Source of the DNA: JAHJRN01 sp043805355
GTDB taxonomy: Bacteria > Patescibacteriota > Patescibacteriia > 2-12-FULL-60-25
Direction of reading: 5' to 3'
Assembly (NCBI GenBank): GCA_043805355.1
Contig: JAZDIB010000063.1
Span: 1-27,215, forward strand
Length of the DNA stretch: 27,215 bases
Shown here: piece after piece, positions 1 to 8,835 of the stretch
Position numbering within the stretch: the first letter of the stretch is position 1
Layout of the letters: each line of letters opens with the position of its first letter
Translations under genes and position numbers: made by a program
Notes under the pieces: model-generated
The model's database searches: none
What the model was told of the DNA's origin: nothing
The model's input: only the letters and a program-made list of their open reading frames with translations

Positions 1-206
1 CCCCCATGAAGCCGGATTTGCTAGTAACGGCCGATCAGCAACGCGGCCGTGAATACGTTCTCGGGTCTTGTACTCACCGCCCGTCACGTCAAGAGAGTTG
101 GAAACGCCCGAAGGCCCCGATGAGGGGACGAAGGCGGAGCCAGCGATAGGGACGAAGTCGTAACAAGGCATCCGTAGCGGAAGCTGTGGATGGATCACCT
201 CCTTTC
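1..206 (+). rRNA. rrs: 16S ribosomal RNA, 3' end (partial)
   Basis: This is the last ~206 bases of small-subunit rRNA, covering the end of the decoding-centre helix 44 and helix 45. Recognisable landmarks are the ACCGCCCGTCA block (76-86), GTCGTAACAAGG (157-168) and the terminal GGATCACCTCCTTTCT with a canonical anti-Shine-Dalgarno. Helix 45 is intact: arms 170-178 and 183-191 pair completely, with two wobble pairs, around a GGAA loop (179-182), the usual dimethyladenosine site. Position 74, equivalent to E. coli 1396, is T instead of the near-universal A. The 5' part lies outside the window and the 3' end is estimated. Confidence 0.97.
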
Positions 207-363
207 TAGGGAGAAACGGTCAGCTTCGGCTGACCATAACCCGATGGTCGATGGCGTATCGATCCCGACATTCCGTCGGGAAAATGACGCCTCCATCATG
301 GGTCGGTATCACCGGCTCAGGCTTTCATCTGTCAGTGGTCACTTTTCTGAGGTCGAACAAGAC

Positions 364-397
364 CCCGCCCCGATCCCGTATCGCGGCGGGTTTTTTT
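364..397 (+). terminator. Rho-independent terminator downstream of 16S
   Basis: The arms CCCGCC (364-369) and GGCGGG (385-390) enclose an inner CGAT/ATCG stem (371-374 with 380-383) and are followed by seven T residues. No tRNA or 23S gene lies between the 16S end and this site, so it should end the 16S transcript. The intervening stretch 207-363 holds only a small hairpin (263-281) and no gene that I can support. Confidence 0.9.
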
Positions 398-412
398 GTC
401 GTGCCTGCGCCG

Positions 413-441
413 TTGTGATGCATTCGCCCATCCGCTATCAT
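413..441 (+). promoter_or_regulatory. Promoter of the receiver/pilus block
   Basis: TTGTGA (413-418), a 17-base spacer and TATCAT (436-441). The -10 box ends nine bases before the ATG at 451, so the predicted leader is only two or three bases long and has no room for a ribosome binding site. Confidence 0.65.
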
Positions 442-450
442 GTTGGCACT

Positions 451-830
451 ATGGCTGAGACGAAAAGCAAAAGCATCCTCATCGCCGAGGATGACAAGTT
501 CCTCGCGAAAGCGTACGAGGCGAAGCTCGAGAAATCCGGTTTCGACGTCGTGATTGCGAAGGACGGGAAGATGCGCTGAAGTTGATGAAGACGAAGAAGC
601 CGGATCTTGTCCTGCTCGATCTCGTCATGCCCGTGAAGAACGGATTCGAGGTCCTCGAGGAGGTCTCGAAGGACGCGTCGCTCAAGAAGATTCCCATCAT
701 CATCGTGTCGAACCTCGGTCAGGAGGCGGATGTACAGCGCGGGAAGGAGCTCGGTGCGGTCGATTATCTCGTGAAGGCGGAATATTCCCTCCAGCAAGTC
801 ACGGATCTCATCGCCTCGAAATTCCGATAG
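451..830 (+). pseudogene. CheY-like single-domain response regulator, frameshifted as sequenced
   Basis: The reading frame starts at 451 and encodes a receiver-domain N terminus with the acidic motif ILIAEDD. After codons for K-D-G near 565 it drops out of frame and stops at 579. The rest continues in another frame to 830 and has the phospho-acceptor context LVLLDLVMP, the switch Ser in IIVSNLG and the conserved Lys in DYLVK. One missing base in the G-run at 565-567 (three G where four restore the frame) explains the break. Restored, it is a complete stand-alone receiver of about 126 residues with no output domain. It lies eight bases upstream of pilB, which suggests a role in pilus control. 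A sequencing or assembly error is as likely as real decay; programmed frameshifting has no visible support. Confidence 0.85.
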
Positions 831-837
831 CGCGCCC

Positions 838-2517
<1,680 letters not shown>

Positions 2518-2520
2518 CCT

Positions 2521-3591
2521 ATGACGAACCCGTTCCGTTTCCTGCTCAACCATGGCTTCAAGAAAGAAATCGTGGAGTTCTTCAAGAACCTGTCCATGAT
2601 GACGCAGAGCGGCATCCCGCTCAACGAGGCGCTCGGCGTACTCATCCCGCAGACGAAGCGCAAGTCGTTCCAGAAATTCCTCATCGAGACGAAGGCCCAG
2701 CTCGAGAAGGGAAGCTCGCTCTCCCATGCGCTCACGCCGTACCGCGAGGAGATGGGGGATCTCGCGCTGAACATCATCCGTGCAGGCGAGGTCAACGGCA
2801 CGCTCGAGTCGAACATGCAGTACCTCGCGGACATCATGGGCCGGAACCGCGACCTGAGGTCGAAGATCAATTCCGCCATGACGTATCCCAAGATCATCCT
2901 GGGGATGGTGGTCATGATCGGCGCCGGCATCGCCATGTTCATCCTTCCGAAGCTCACCCCGCTCTTCTCGTCGCTCGACGTGGAGCTTCCGCTCGCGACG
3001 CGTATCCTCCTGGCCATCTCCGACACCATGCAGAAGCATGGCCTCCTCATCATCGTGGGTTTCGGGGTCGTCGCGTTCGGGCTTGTGATGCTCGGTCGGG
3101 TCCCGGCCGTCAAGTGGTTCTACGACACGGTCGCCATCCGCGCACCGTTCTTCGGCTCCCTCGCGCGCAACTACCAACTCGCGCTGTTCTGCCAGATCTT
3201 CGGCACGCTCTTCCGTTCCGGCCTCACGATCAAGGACACGCTCGTCTCGACCTCGGAGGCGCTGACGAACGTCCGGTACCGCAACGCGCTGCGGGCCTCG
3301 ACGAAGAGCCTGACGTCGGGCGTTCCGCTCGCGACCCTCCTGACCAAGTACCCCCTGCTCTTCCCGCAGAACATCATCGCCATCGTCTCGGTGGGGGAGC
3401 GGAGCGGCAAGCTCGAGGACTCGTTCAAGTACCTCGCGACGTATTTCGACAACGAGGTGGATCTGCAGACCAAGAAGCTCCCGACGCTCATCGAACCCGC
3501 CCTGCTCATGTTCATCGGCATCATGGTGGCGTTCCTCATGATGGCCGTCATGACGCCGATCTATGAACTCACGGCCTCCATCTCCAACTAG
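2521..3591 (+). CDS. pilC: Type IV pilus inner-membrane platform protein PilC (GspF family)
   Basis: Polytopic membrane protein that sits on the PilB hexamer and feeds pilins into the fibre. It has two T2SSF domains in tandem: the first (about residues 15-140) carries MTQSGIPLNEAL and IRAGEVNGTLE, the second (about 215-340) carries LFRSGLTIKDTL and VSVGERSGKLED. Hydrophobic segments lie near 124-145, 178-198 and 325-347. At 356 residues it is slightly shorter than the ~400 usual in Proteobacteria. The start codon follows the pilB stop directly, reads CCTATG and has no Shine-Dalgarno. The next gene begins within the last 29 bases of this one, so the cluster is tightly coupled. Confidence 0.95.
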   Translation: MTNPFRFLLNHGFKKEIVEFFKNLSMMTQSGIPLNEALGVLIPQTKRKSFQKFLIETKAQLEKGSSLSHALTPYREEMGDLALNIIRAGEVNGTLESNMQYLADIMGRNRDLRSKINSAMTYPKIILGMVVMIGAGIAMFILPKLTPLFSSLDVELPLATRILLAISDTMQKHGLLIIVGFGVVAFGLVMLGRVPAVKWFYDTVAIRAPFFGSLARNYQLALFCQIFGTLFRSGLTIKDTLVSTSEALTNVRYRNALRASTKSLTSGVPLATLLTKYPLLFPQNIIAIVSVGERSGKLEDSFKYLATYFDNEVDLQTKKLPTLIEPALLMFIGIMVAFLMMAVMTPIYELTASISN

Positions 3592-4042
3592 CTGGGATGG
3601 CCGCACGTGGCGCGCCGGCTTCACGCTCATCGAGCTGATCGTCGTCATCGGCGCGATCGCGGTGCTCATGCTCGTGACGGCGCCGCTCACCATCCGTTCG
3701 TACCAGAACCAGCTCGTGGCCGAGACGGCGCAGTCCCTCGCCGAGACGCTGCGCCGCGCCCAGGCCTATTCCTCCGCCGCGCGGAACGACAGCTCCTTCG
3801 GCGTGAAGATCCTCTCCGACCGGTTCGTCCTGTTCCAGGGGCGGAGCTATGCTGCCCGGGTCGCCGCGCAGGACGAGGACATCGCGTACCCGACCACCGT
3901 CACGGTCTCCGGCACGGCCTCCGAGGTGACGTTCTCCAAGCTGTACGCGACGTCGAGCATGAGCGGGACGTTCACGGTCGTCGGCGCCGGCGGGACCATC
4001 GACATCGGCGTGAACGCCGCAGGTACCATCGAATCCCCATGA
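3563..4042 (+). CDS. GspH/FimT-like minor pseudopilin
   Basis: A 159-residue prepilin-type protein. A 19-residue basic leader ends in Gly and is followed by FTLIELIVVIGAIAVLML, a canonical class III signal with Phe at +1 and Glu at +5 of the mature protein and a single N-terminal helix. The remainder is a small beta-rich head without recognisable motifs, compatible with GspH/FimT-type minor pilins that prime fibre assembly. The only in-frame ATG is at 3563, 29 bases inside the 3' end of pilC in another frame. The 3' end overlaps the next gene by four bases (ATGA). The prepilin peptidase needed to process it is not encoded in the window. Confidence 0.88.
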   Translation: MNSRPPSPTSWDGRTWRAGFTLIELIVVIGAIAVLMLVTAPLTIRSYQNQLVAETAQSLAETLRRAQAYSSAARNDSSFGVKILSDRFVLFQGRSYAARVAAQDEDIAYPTTVTVSGTASEVTFSKLYATSSMSGTFTVVGAGGTIDIGVNAAGTIESP

Positions 4043-5478
4043 GACGCACCGCCCCACGTCCGTCCGGCCTGAGCCTCGTCGAGGTCCTGCTCGCGATCGC
4101 CATCTTCGTCGTCGGCGTCTCGACGTTCGGCGCCATGATCCTGAACGCCGCGACATCGGAACGGCTCGCGTCCGAACGCCAGAAGGCGCGCTTCCTCGCG
4201 GAGGAGGGCGTCGAGGCGGTCCGCTCCATCCGTGACGCCTCGTTCGACGTGCTCGGGACCGGGACCTACGGTCTCGCCGTGACCGGCACGGTCTGGGGGC
4301 TCTCCGGTACGTCCGACGTCTCGGAGGGGTACACGCGTTCGGTCCAGCTCGATTGCGGGACGATGGACTACTGCGCCGTGACGTCGACGGTCTTGTGGGA
4401 GTTCGCGCCCGGGCTCACGCAGCGGGTGGTCCTTTCGACGATGCTCACCAACTGGCGGCGCGAGTTCGGCGTCGGCACGTGGGCCCATCCCTATGTCGTC
4501 GCGACCGTGAACATCCCCGGAAACATCCCGGCGCTCTCCATCGACATCGTGAAGGATCGGCTGTATGTCTCGACCCCCGGTAGCGCGAGCGGCTCCGAGT
4601 TCTACATCTTCGACATCACGAACGAGATCGATCCCATCCTGCTCGGCCAGCTGGAGATCGGGAGCAACGTCTACCTCGACGCGGACGGGTTCCGCGTCTA
4701 CCTCGCGAGCGACGACAACCCGGACGAGGTGAAGATCGTGGACACCACCGTCGCGTCGTCGCCGACCATCCTCGGGACCGTGAAGCTGACCGGCAATTCG
4801 GACGTGATGGGCATCGCGGCGACCGGCTCGCAGCTCCATTTCGCGCGCCAACCGCAAGGCAATCAGGCGACCTACTACATTTACAACGTCACGACCGCGA
4901 CGGCACCGGTCCTCGTCGGAAGCACGTTCCTCGGGTCCGGCGGTAACGATCTCGCGCTCAAGTACGGAGGCACGCCGTATGCCTACTTCGCCGCGGGGGA
5001 CAATTCGCAGGAACTGAAGGTCGTGAACATCTCCAATCCCGCGTCCTTGGCGGTCGGTGGGGGATACGATGCGGCAGGAGCCGAGGACTTCCATGCCGTC
5101 ACCGTCTCCGGGACGATGCTGTATGCCGGGTCGTCCATCCGGTCGAGCAACCCCGAATTCTTCATCCTCAACGCGGCCGTGCCGCTCTCACCGTCCCTTC
5201 TCGGCACGTTCGAGATTGGTGGCAACGTCATCAGGATGTTCAGCCGCCGCACCAACGACACCACCATCGCGGAACAGAGCCACCTGGTCTTCGCGGCCAC
5301 GGGCTCGTCGACGTCCGAGTTCATCGTCATGAACGTCCATGACCCGGTGAATCCCTACATCTTCGGGCAGGTGGACCTGACCGGCGACGCGACGGACATC
5401 GCCGTCGCCACGAGCACCGCCTACGTCACCACGAACGATCCCTCGTCCGCCATCGTCATCATCCAACCCGGACCCTGA
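4039..5478 (+). CDS. Minor pilin fused to an LVIVD-type beta-propeller
   Basis: The 479-residue product begins with a PilV/GspI-like prepilin signal, with Gly10 before the cleavage point, Glu at +5 and the helix LSLVEVLLAIAIFVVGVSTF. A pilin-like head follows to about residue 145, with a possible disulfide between C106 and C112. From about 150 to the end runs a string of similar units beginning near residues 175, 220, 266, 315, 361, 416 and 461. Each has the pattern LYVS..., EFYIFDI or VKIVD, a Pro, ILG, then a beta strand. These resemble LVIVD repeats and predict seven blades, the last closed by a strand before the first unit. The likely role is a surface- or tip-exposed adhesive minor pilin. 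It is the largest minor pilin in the operon, and overlaps the previous gene by four bases. Confidence 0.85.
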   Translation: MRRTAPRPSGLSLVEVLLAIAIFVVGVSTFGAMILNAATSERLASERQKARFLAEEGVEAVRSIRDASFDVLGTGTYGLAVTGTVWGLSGTSDVSEGYTRSVQLDCGTMDYCAVTSTVLWEFAPGLTQRVVLSTMLTNWRREFGVGTWAHPYVVATVNIPGNIPALSIDIVKDRLYVSTPGSASGSEFYIFDITNEIDPILLGQLEIGSNVYLDADGFRVYLASDDNPDEVKIVDTTVASSPTILGTVKLTGNSDVMGIAATGSQLHFARQPQGNQATYYIYNVTTATAPVLVGSTFLGSGGNDLALKYGGTPYAYFAAGDNSQELKVVNISNPASLAVGGGYDAAGAEDFHAVTVSGTMLYAGSSIRSSNPEFFILNAAVPLSPSLLGTFEIGGNVIRMFSRRTNDTTIAEQSHLVFAATGSSTSEFIVMNVHDPVNPYIFGQVDLTGDATDIAVATSTAYVTTNDPSSAIVIIQPGP

Positions 5479-5479
5479 T

Positions 5480-5995
5480 ATGCGACGTCACCCCAACGGC
5501 TCCACCCTCGTGGACCTCCTCGTCTACATCGCCATCATCGCGGTCCTGATGTTCATCATCGTGGACATCCTGTTCAATATCTTCGCGTTGAAGGTGAAGC
5601 TCGACGCCATCTCGGGCGTCCGGCAGGGAGGGCGTATCGCGATGGAGCGCATCCGGCTCGCGGTGCAGAACGCGACGTCCATCACCGTCCCGACGTCTGG
5701 GACGTCGACGAATGTCCTGACGCTCGCTATGCCCACCACGAGCACGAACCCCACGACCTTCAGCGTGTCGGACGGTGCCTTACTCCTAAAGGAAGGCACG
5801 TCGCCCACCTCGACGCTCACGGCCGCCGAAGGGCAGGTCATGTCCGTGACGTTCCAGAACCTCACCGCCGCAGGCACCCCGGGGACGGTGCGCGTGATAC
5901 TCTATGTGAGCTCCACGGAAACGGGAGCACAACAGACCCCGTTCACGTACGGGGAGGTCTACCGGACCACCGAGAACGTCCGGCGACGCCCATGA
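5480..5995 (+). CDS. PilW/GspJ-like minor pseudopilin
   Basis: A 171-residue prepilin-like protein. The short leader MRRHPNG is followed by STLVDLLVYIAIIAVLMFII, a single membrane helix. The +5 residue of the mature protein is Asp rather than the usual Glu, and +1 is Ser rather than Phe, so methylation and assembly may differ from the canonical case. The rest is Thr/Ser-rich and probably an extracellular beta-rich head; the segment GGRIAMERIRLAVQNATSI resembles the post-helix region of PilW/GspJ proteins. It starts two bases after the upstream stop and overlaps the next gene by four bases, as expected for a minor pilin set made in fixed ratio. The PilW/GspJ assignment rests on order and length and is tentative. 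Confidence 0.8.
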   Translation: MRRHPNGSTLVDLLVYIAIIAVLMFIIVDILFNIFALKVKLDAISGVRQGGRIAMERIRLAVQNATSITVPTSGTSTNVLTLAMPTTSTNPTTFSVSDGALLLKEGTSPTSTLTAAEGQVMSVTFQNLTAAGTPGTVRVILYVSSTETGAQQTPFTYGEVYRTTENVRRRP

Positions 5996-6390
5996 CGACA
6001 CGAAACGGATTCGTCGCGCTCCTCTCGGTCCTGCTCCTGTCCGCGGTCGCCATGCTTGTCGCGGGCGGTATGCTGCTCCGCGCGGTCGGCGGGCTGAATA
6101 CCAGCGTCTCGGACGACGAACGGCTGGACGCCCATCTCGCGGCGACGCAGTGCGCGGAATACGCGCTCATGAACCTCCGCCGGTCCTCCAGGTACCTCGG
6201 GAACGAGACGCTCACGCTCTCGAACGGCGATACCTGCCATATCCTCCCCATCGGCGGGACCGGCTACCAGAACCGCACCGTCCAGACGACGAGCACGGTG
6301 GACGGGGCCAGCCGCAAGATCAGCATCACCGTCTCACGTCTTGTCCCGCTCCTCCTCGTCACGTCGTGGCAGGAAGTCGCTGATTTCTGA
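5992..6390 (+). CDS. PilX/GspK-like minor pilin
   Basis: A 132-residue protein beginning MTTRNG then FVALLSVLLLSAVAMLVAGG. This looks like a prepilin helix with no acidic residue at +5, a feature of GspK-type tip pseudopilins and of many PilX-like proteins. The head contains a cysteine pair (C53 and about C82) that could form a disulfide and a short Thr-rich C terminus. Position as the last minor pilin, ATGA-overlapped with the preceding gene, fits an H-I/V-J/W-K/X set. Function is inferred from the N-terminal helix and gene order only. Confidence 0.78.
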   Translation: MTTRNGFVALLSVLLLSAVAMLVAGGMLLRAVGGLNTSVSDDERLDAHLAATQCAEYALMNLRRSSRYLGNETLTLSNGDTCHILPIGGTGYQNRTVQTTSTVDGASRKISITVSRLVPLLLVTSWQEVADF

Positions 6391-6394
6391 ACCT

Positions 6395-7447
6395 ATGCCC
6401 GGATTCTTCTCAAAGATGTTTTCGTCGAAGAAGGCGTTCGCCATCGATATCTCCGATGACGGCATCCAGGTGCTCGAGACCGCGGGGCTCACCAAGTCCA
6501 TCGCGTCGTTCGCGTACGCGGAACTTCCGCCCGGCCTCATGCAGGACGGACGCATCGTGGACCAGGAGAAGATGGCGGCCGCCATCCGCGAGACCGTGGC
6601 ACGCGCCGCGCCGCGTCCGCCCAAGATGACGTGCGTCGTCGCGGAACTCCCCGAATCGCAGACCTATCTCCACCACATCACGCTCGAGGCGAGCGTCGAG
6701 CAGAAGGACCTCGCCGACATCGTGATGGCGCGTGCCGAGGAGGCGATCCCGCTGGATCTGGAGGCGAGCGCCTGGGACTACCAGATCCTCACGCGGACCA
6801 AGGAATCCCTCGAGATCATGTTCGCCGCGGCGCCGGCGGAGATCGTCGAATCGTACGAGCAGACGCTCGCGCTCGCGGGCCTCGACCTCAAGATCCTTGA
6901 GCTGGAATCGCTCGCGCTGACCCGCGCCGTCCTCGACCCGACCAAGCTGGCGGCCGGGACAGGCGCCGTCGTCATCGACATCGGAGGCCGCTTCACCACC
7001 ATCGCCATCGTCGACGCCCAGGGGCTACAGCTTTCGGCCACGATGCATGTGGCGGGGGAAACCTTCACGGAGGCCATCTCGAAGAAGATGAAATCGAAGC
7101 CCGAGGAGGCGGAGGCGCTGAAACGAGAACAGGGGTTCGGCGACGCCACGGCCGGCGACGCCATGCGAAAGGTCCTGAAGGAAATCGCGGAAGAGGTCGC
7201 CGCGGCATCGGCGTTCTACACGCGGACGAAGAACCGGCAGGTCGGCCAGGCGTTCCTTGCCGGAGGGTCGAGCGCGCTCCCGGGCTTGGACGCGGAGATG
7301 TCGGCGATGCTCGGCATCCCGGTCGCGCTCGGCGTGCCGCCTTTCTCGGTCGACGGCCTCCAGCCGCATCAAATTGCGGTCGTTGCCGGTCTCGCGTTGC
7401 GTGCCAGGAAATTATCCCCAGGCATCAATTTCATCGCGACGCCGTGA
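6395..7447 (+). CDS. pilM: Type IV pilus actin-like ATPase PilM
   Basis: Cytoplasmic actin/FtsA-fold protein that, in characterised systems, binds the N terminus of PilN and links the motor to the alignment complex. The N terminus has FAIDISDDGIQVLE (phosphate-1 type), the middle has VVIDIGGRFTTIAIVD (second phosphate loop) and the C-terminal part has FLAGGSSALPGLDAEM (adenosine motif). An in-frame start exists upstream at 6341, but the ATG at 6395 is preferred: it gives a family-normal 350-residue protein, begins after the previous stop and reads CCTATG like other starts here. The C terminus GINFIATP is followed directly by a pilin gene; pilN and pilO, usually adjacent, are missing from the window. 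Confidence 0.92.
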   Translation: MPGFFSKMFSSKKAFAIDISDDGIQVLETAGLTKSIASFAYAELPPGLMQDGRIVDQEKMAAAIRETVARAAPRPPKMTCVVAELPESQTYLHHITLEASVEQKDLADIVMARAEEAIPLDLEASAWDYQILTRTKESLEIMFAAAPAEIVESYEQTLALAGLDLKILELESLALTRAVLDPTKLAAGTGAVVIDIGGRFTTIAIVDAQGLQLSATMHVAGETFTEAISKKMKSKPEEAEALKREQGFGDATAGDAMRKVLKEIAEEVAAASAFYTRTKNRQVGQAFLAGGSSALPGLDAEMSAMLGIPVALGVPPFSVDGLQPHQIAVVAGLALRARKLSPGINFIATP

Positions 7448-7450
7448 ACG

Positions 7451-7459
7451 TGCTATCAT
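7451..7459 (+). promoter_or_regulatory. Extended -10 promoter of the major pilin gene
   Basis: TGCTATCAT matches an extended -10 (TGn plus TATCAT at 7454-7459). No good -35 lies 17 bases upstream. The box ends 13 bases before the ATG at 7473. A separate promoter fits a pilin that must be made in far greater amount than the assembly proteins. Confidence 0.55.
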
Positions 7460-7472
7460 TCAAGACAATCCT

Positions 7473-7961
7473 ATGAACAAACTCACACAACGCGTCCGTT
7501 CGTTGAAGGGCTTCACCCTCATCGAACTCCTGCTCGTCATCGCGATTATCGCGATTCTCGCGGCGATCGTCATCATCGCCATCAACCCGGCCCGTCAGCT
7601 CGCGCAGGCCAACGACGCCCAGCGCCGTTCCCACGTGACGACGATCCTCAACGCCGTCGGCCAGTACACGGTCGACAACCGAGGCCAGCTGCCCTCCACT
7701 ATTCCGATGTCTACGGTCATCGGTGATACTGGAGGAGAGATTTGCGCGACAGGCGGCGATTGTACGGGTTTGGTGGACTTGTCCATGCTGACCAACGACA
7801 GCGTTTACCTCGGAAGCATTCCCTCGGATCCCTCCACGGGCGATGCGAACGGCACGGGCTACTATATCGTCAGGAGCACCTCGACAAACGCACGTGTCAC
7901 GGTCAATGCCAATGGAGAGATTGACCCGGCGGCCTTGGGCGACATCAGCGTCACCCGCTAG
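7473..7961 (+). CDS. Type IV major-pilin-like prepilin
   Basis: A 162-residue prepilin with a 13-residue leader ending in Gly and the canonical FTLIELLLVIAIIAILAAIV helix (Phe +1, Glu +5). NPARQLAQANDAQRRSHVTTILNAV follows in two stretches, the typical alpha-1C segment of Gram-positive and candidate-phyla pilins. The head has one cysteine pair (CATGGDC) and a C-terminal strand region. A start further upstream is possible, but the ATG at 7473 sits behind an extended -10 box and reads CCTATG. It has its own promoter and its own terminator (7981), unlike the minor pilins, and is therefore the best candidate for the main fibre subunit. Confidence 0.9.
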   Translation: MNKLTQRVRSLKGFTLIELLLVIAIIAILAAIVIIAINPARQLAQANDAQRRSHVTTILNAVGQYTVDNRGQLPSTIPMSTVIGDTGGEICATGGDCTGLVDLSMLTNDSVYLGSIPSDPSTGDANGTGYYIVRSTSTNARVTVNANGEIDPAALGDISVTR

Positions 7962-7980
7962 TCATCTAACGACGAACGAC

Positions 7981-8008
7981 ACCCGCCCCGACTTGGGGCG
8001 GGTTTGGT
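7981..8008 (+). terminator. Terminator of the pilin gene
   Basis: Perfect nine-base stem ACCCGCCCC (7981-7989) with GGGGCGGGT (7995-8003) around GACTT, followed by an interrupted T-rich tail. Confidence 0.85.
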
Positions 8009-8038
8009 TATGGCTGTGCCACGTGAGCCGCGTATAGC

Positions 8039-8067
8039 AAAAACCGCACCTATAAAGCGCGGCTTTT
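8039..8067 (-). terminator. Terminator of tRNA-Val(GAC)
   Basis: On the reverse strand GCCGCGC pairs with GGTGCGG around TTTATA and runs into TTTTT (8043-8039), placed immediately after the tRNA 3' end. It also has T residues on the forward side and may act in both directions. Confidence 0.75.
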
Positions 8068-8070
8068 ACG

Positions 8071-8147
8071 TGGTGGACGGCAGAGGAGTCGAACCTCTGA
8101 CCTTCACAATGTCAATGTGACGCTCTAACCAACTGAGCTAGCCGTCC
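8071..8147 (-). tRNA. tRNA-Val, anticodon GAC
   Basis: On the reverse strand this is a complete 77-base tRNA with encoded CCA. The acceptor GGACGGC pairs with GCCGTCC, the D stem is GCTC/GAGC, the anticodon stem is TCACA/TGTGA with loop TTGACAT, and the T stem is AGAGG/CCTCT with TTCGACT. Anticodon GAC reads valine codons GUC and GUU. Its 5' end is close to an 82-bp palindromic repeat. Confidence 0.97.
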
Positions 8148-8159
8148 ATGCTGCTTTGT

Positions 8160-8241
8160 CTGTCGTTCCTGCGCAGGCAGGAACCCCTCTGATGTCGGAG
8201 GGATCCCTGACGTCGCCACATCGGCTCCTCAGGGACGACAG
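8160..8241. repeat. 82-bp palindromic repeat, copy 1
   Basis: The ends CTGTCGTTCCTG and CAGGGACGACAG are imperfect inverted repeats. The whole element matches the reverse complement of 25829-25910 with five mismatches in 82 bases. It fills the gap between tRNA-Val and the next gene and holds no reading frame. Nothing else is visible in 8242-8320. Confidence 0.93.
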
Positions 8242-8322
8242 GTGGGAAATATGCGTGACCGGGATGGTATCCGACCAAGCCGGTCCCGTCAATATGGATG
8301 CGGGCCCTGTGGAAGGTTGTTG

Positions 8323-8349
8323 TTGACGCGGTTTCACGTGTGGTATACT
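8323..8349 (+). promoter_or_regulatory. Promoter of the coiled-coil membrane protein gene
   Basis: TTGACG (8323-8328) and TATACT (8344-8349), preceded by TG as an extended -10. The 15-base spacer is short, which the extended -10 may offset. The leader to the ATG at 8389 is about 33 bases, one of the longer leaders in the window. Confidence 0.55.
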
Positions 8350-8388
8350 CGGGCCATTACATTTCACTCTTTTTGTCCCTTCATCCCT

Positions 8389-8817
8389 ATGGGCCTCGAG
8401 AAAACAAAAAAGACGGTACGCCGTCGGGTCGTCAAGACCGCACCGTCGCCCGTCCCGGAAGGGCCGATTGGCGGTTCCATGCGTTCGGCATGCGGGCATA
8501 GCGCCTGCGGCGAGGAATGCAAGGTGCACTACGTCGGACCGGTCTCGCAGATGCGCGACCACCACATCCTCCACGTCTCGCGCGGCATGTCCCACATCTG
8601 GGCGGCGGCCATCATCGCGGGATTGGCGGTCGTCCTCACGGGGGCGTTCGCGTTCAGCGCGGCGCAGGCCCAGACCGACGCGAAGATCGAGGATTCGAAC
8701 TTGAGCTCCAAGCAGAGTATCCTCCGCGAGATTCGTCGGATGCGTCTCGAGGTGGGGGATCTCCAGGCACAGGTCACGAAACTGAACAGCGCCCTCGGCA
8801 TCCCGAGCGGGGAATAA
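8389..8817 (+). CDS. Small single-pass membrane protein with C-terminal coiled coil, unknown function
   Basis: A 142-residue protein I cannot assign. A basic N-terminal tail (EKTKKTVRRRVVK) leads to a Cys-rich stretch (CGHSACGEEC), then one membrane segment near residues 69-92 (AAAIIAGLAVVLTGAFAFSA) ending in an AQA that could be mistaken for a signal-peptidase site. The C-terminal 45 residues, with regularly spaced Leu/Ile (ILREIRRMRLEVGDLQAQVTKL), should form a coiled coil. An in-frame start at 8242 would lie in the repeat region upstream of the promoter, so 8389 is preferred. The gene is monocistronic: its own promoter in front and a strong terminator behind. Confidence 0.8.
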   Translation: MGLEKTKKTVRRRVVKTAPSPVPEGPIGGSMRSACGHSACGEECKVHYVGPVSQMRDHHILHVSRGMSHIWAAAIIAGLAVVLTGAFAFSAAQAQTDAKIEDSNLSSKQSILREIRRMRLEVGDLQAQVTKLNSALGIPSGE

Positions 8818-8835
8818 AGGGGGTTCGGGGGAAAG

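Noticed and set aside
3607..4038. An upstream extension of the pilin-propeller gene in its own frame
   Set aside because: This part is the out-of-frame reading of the GspH-like gene; the prepilin signal begins at the ATG at 4039.
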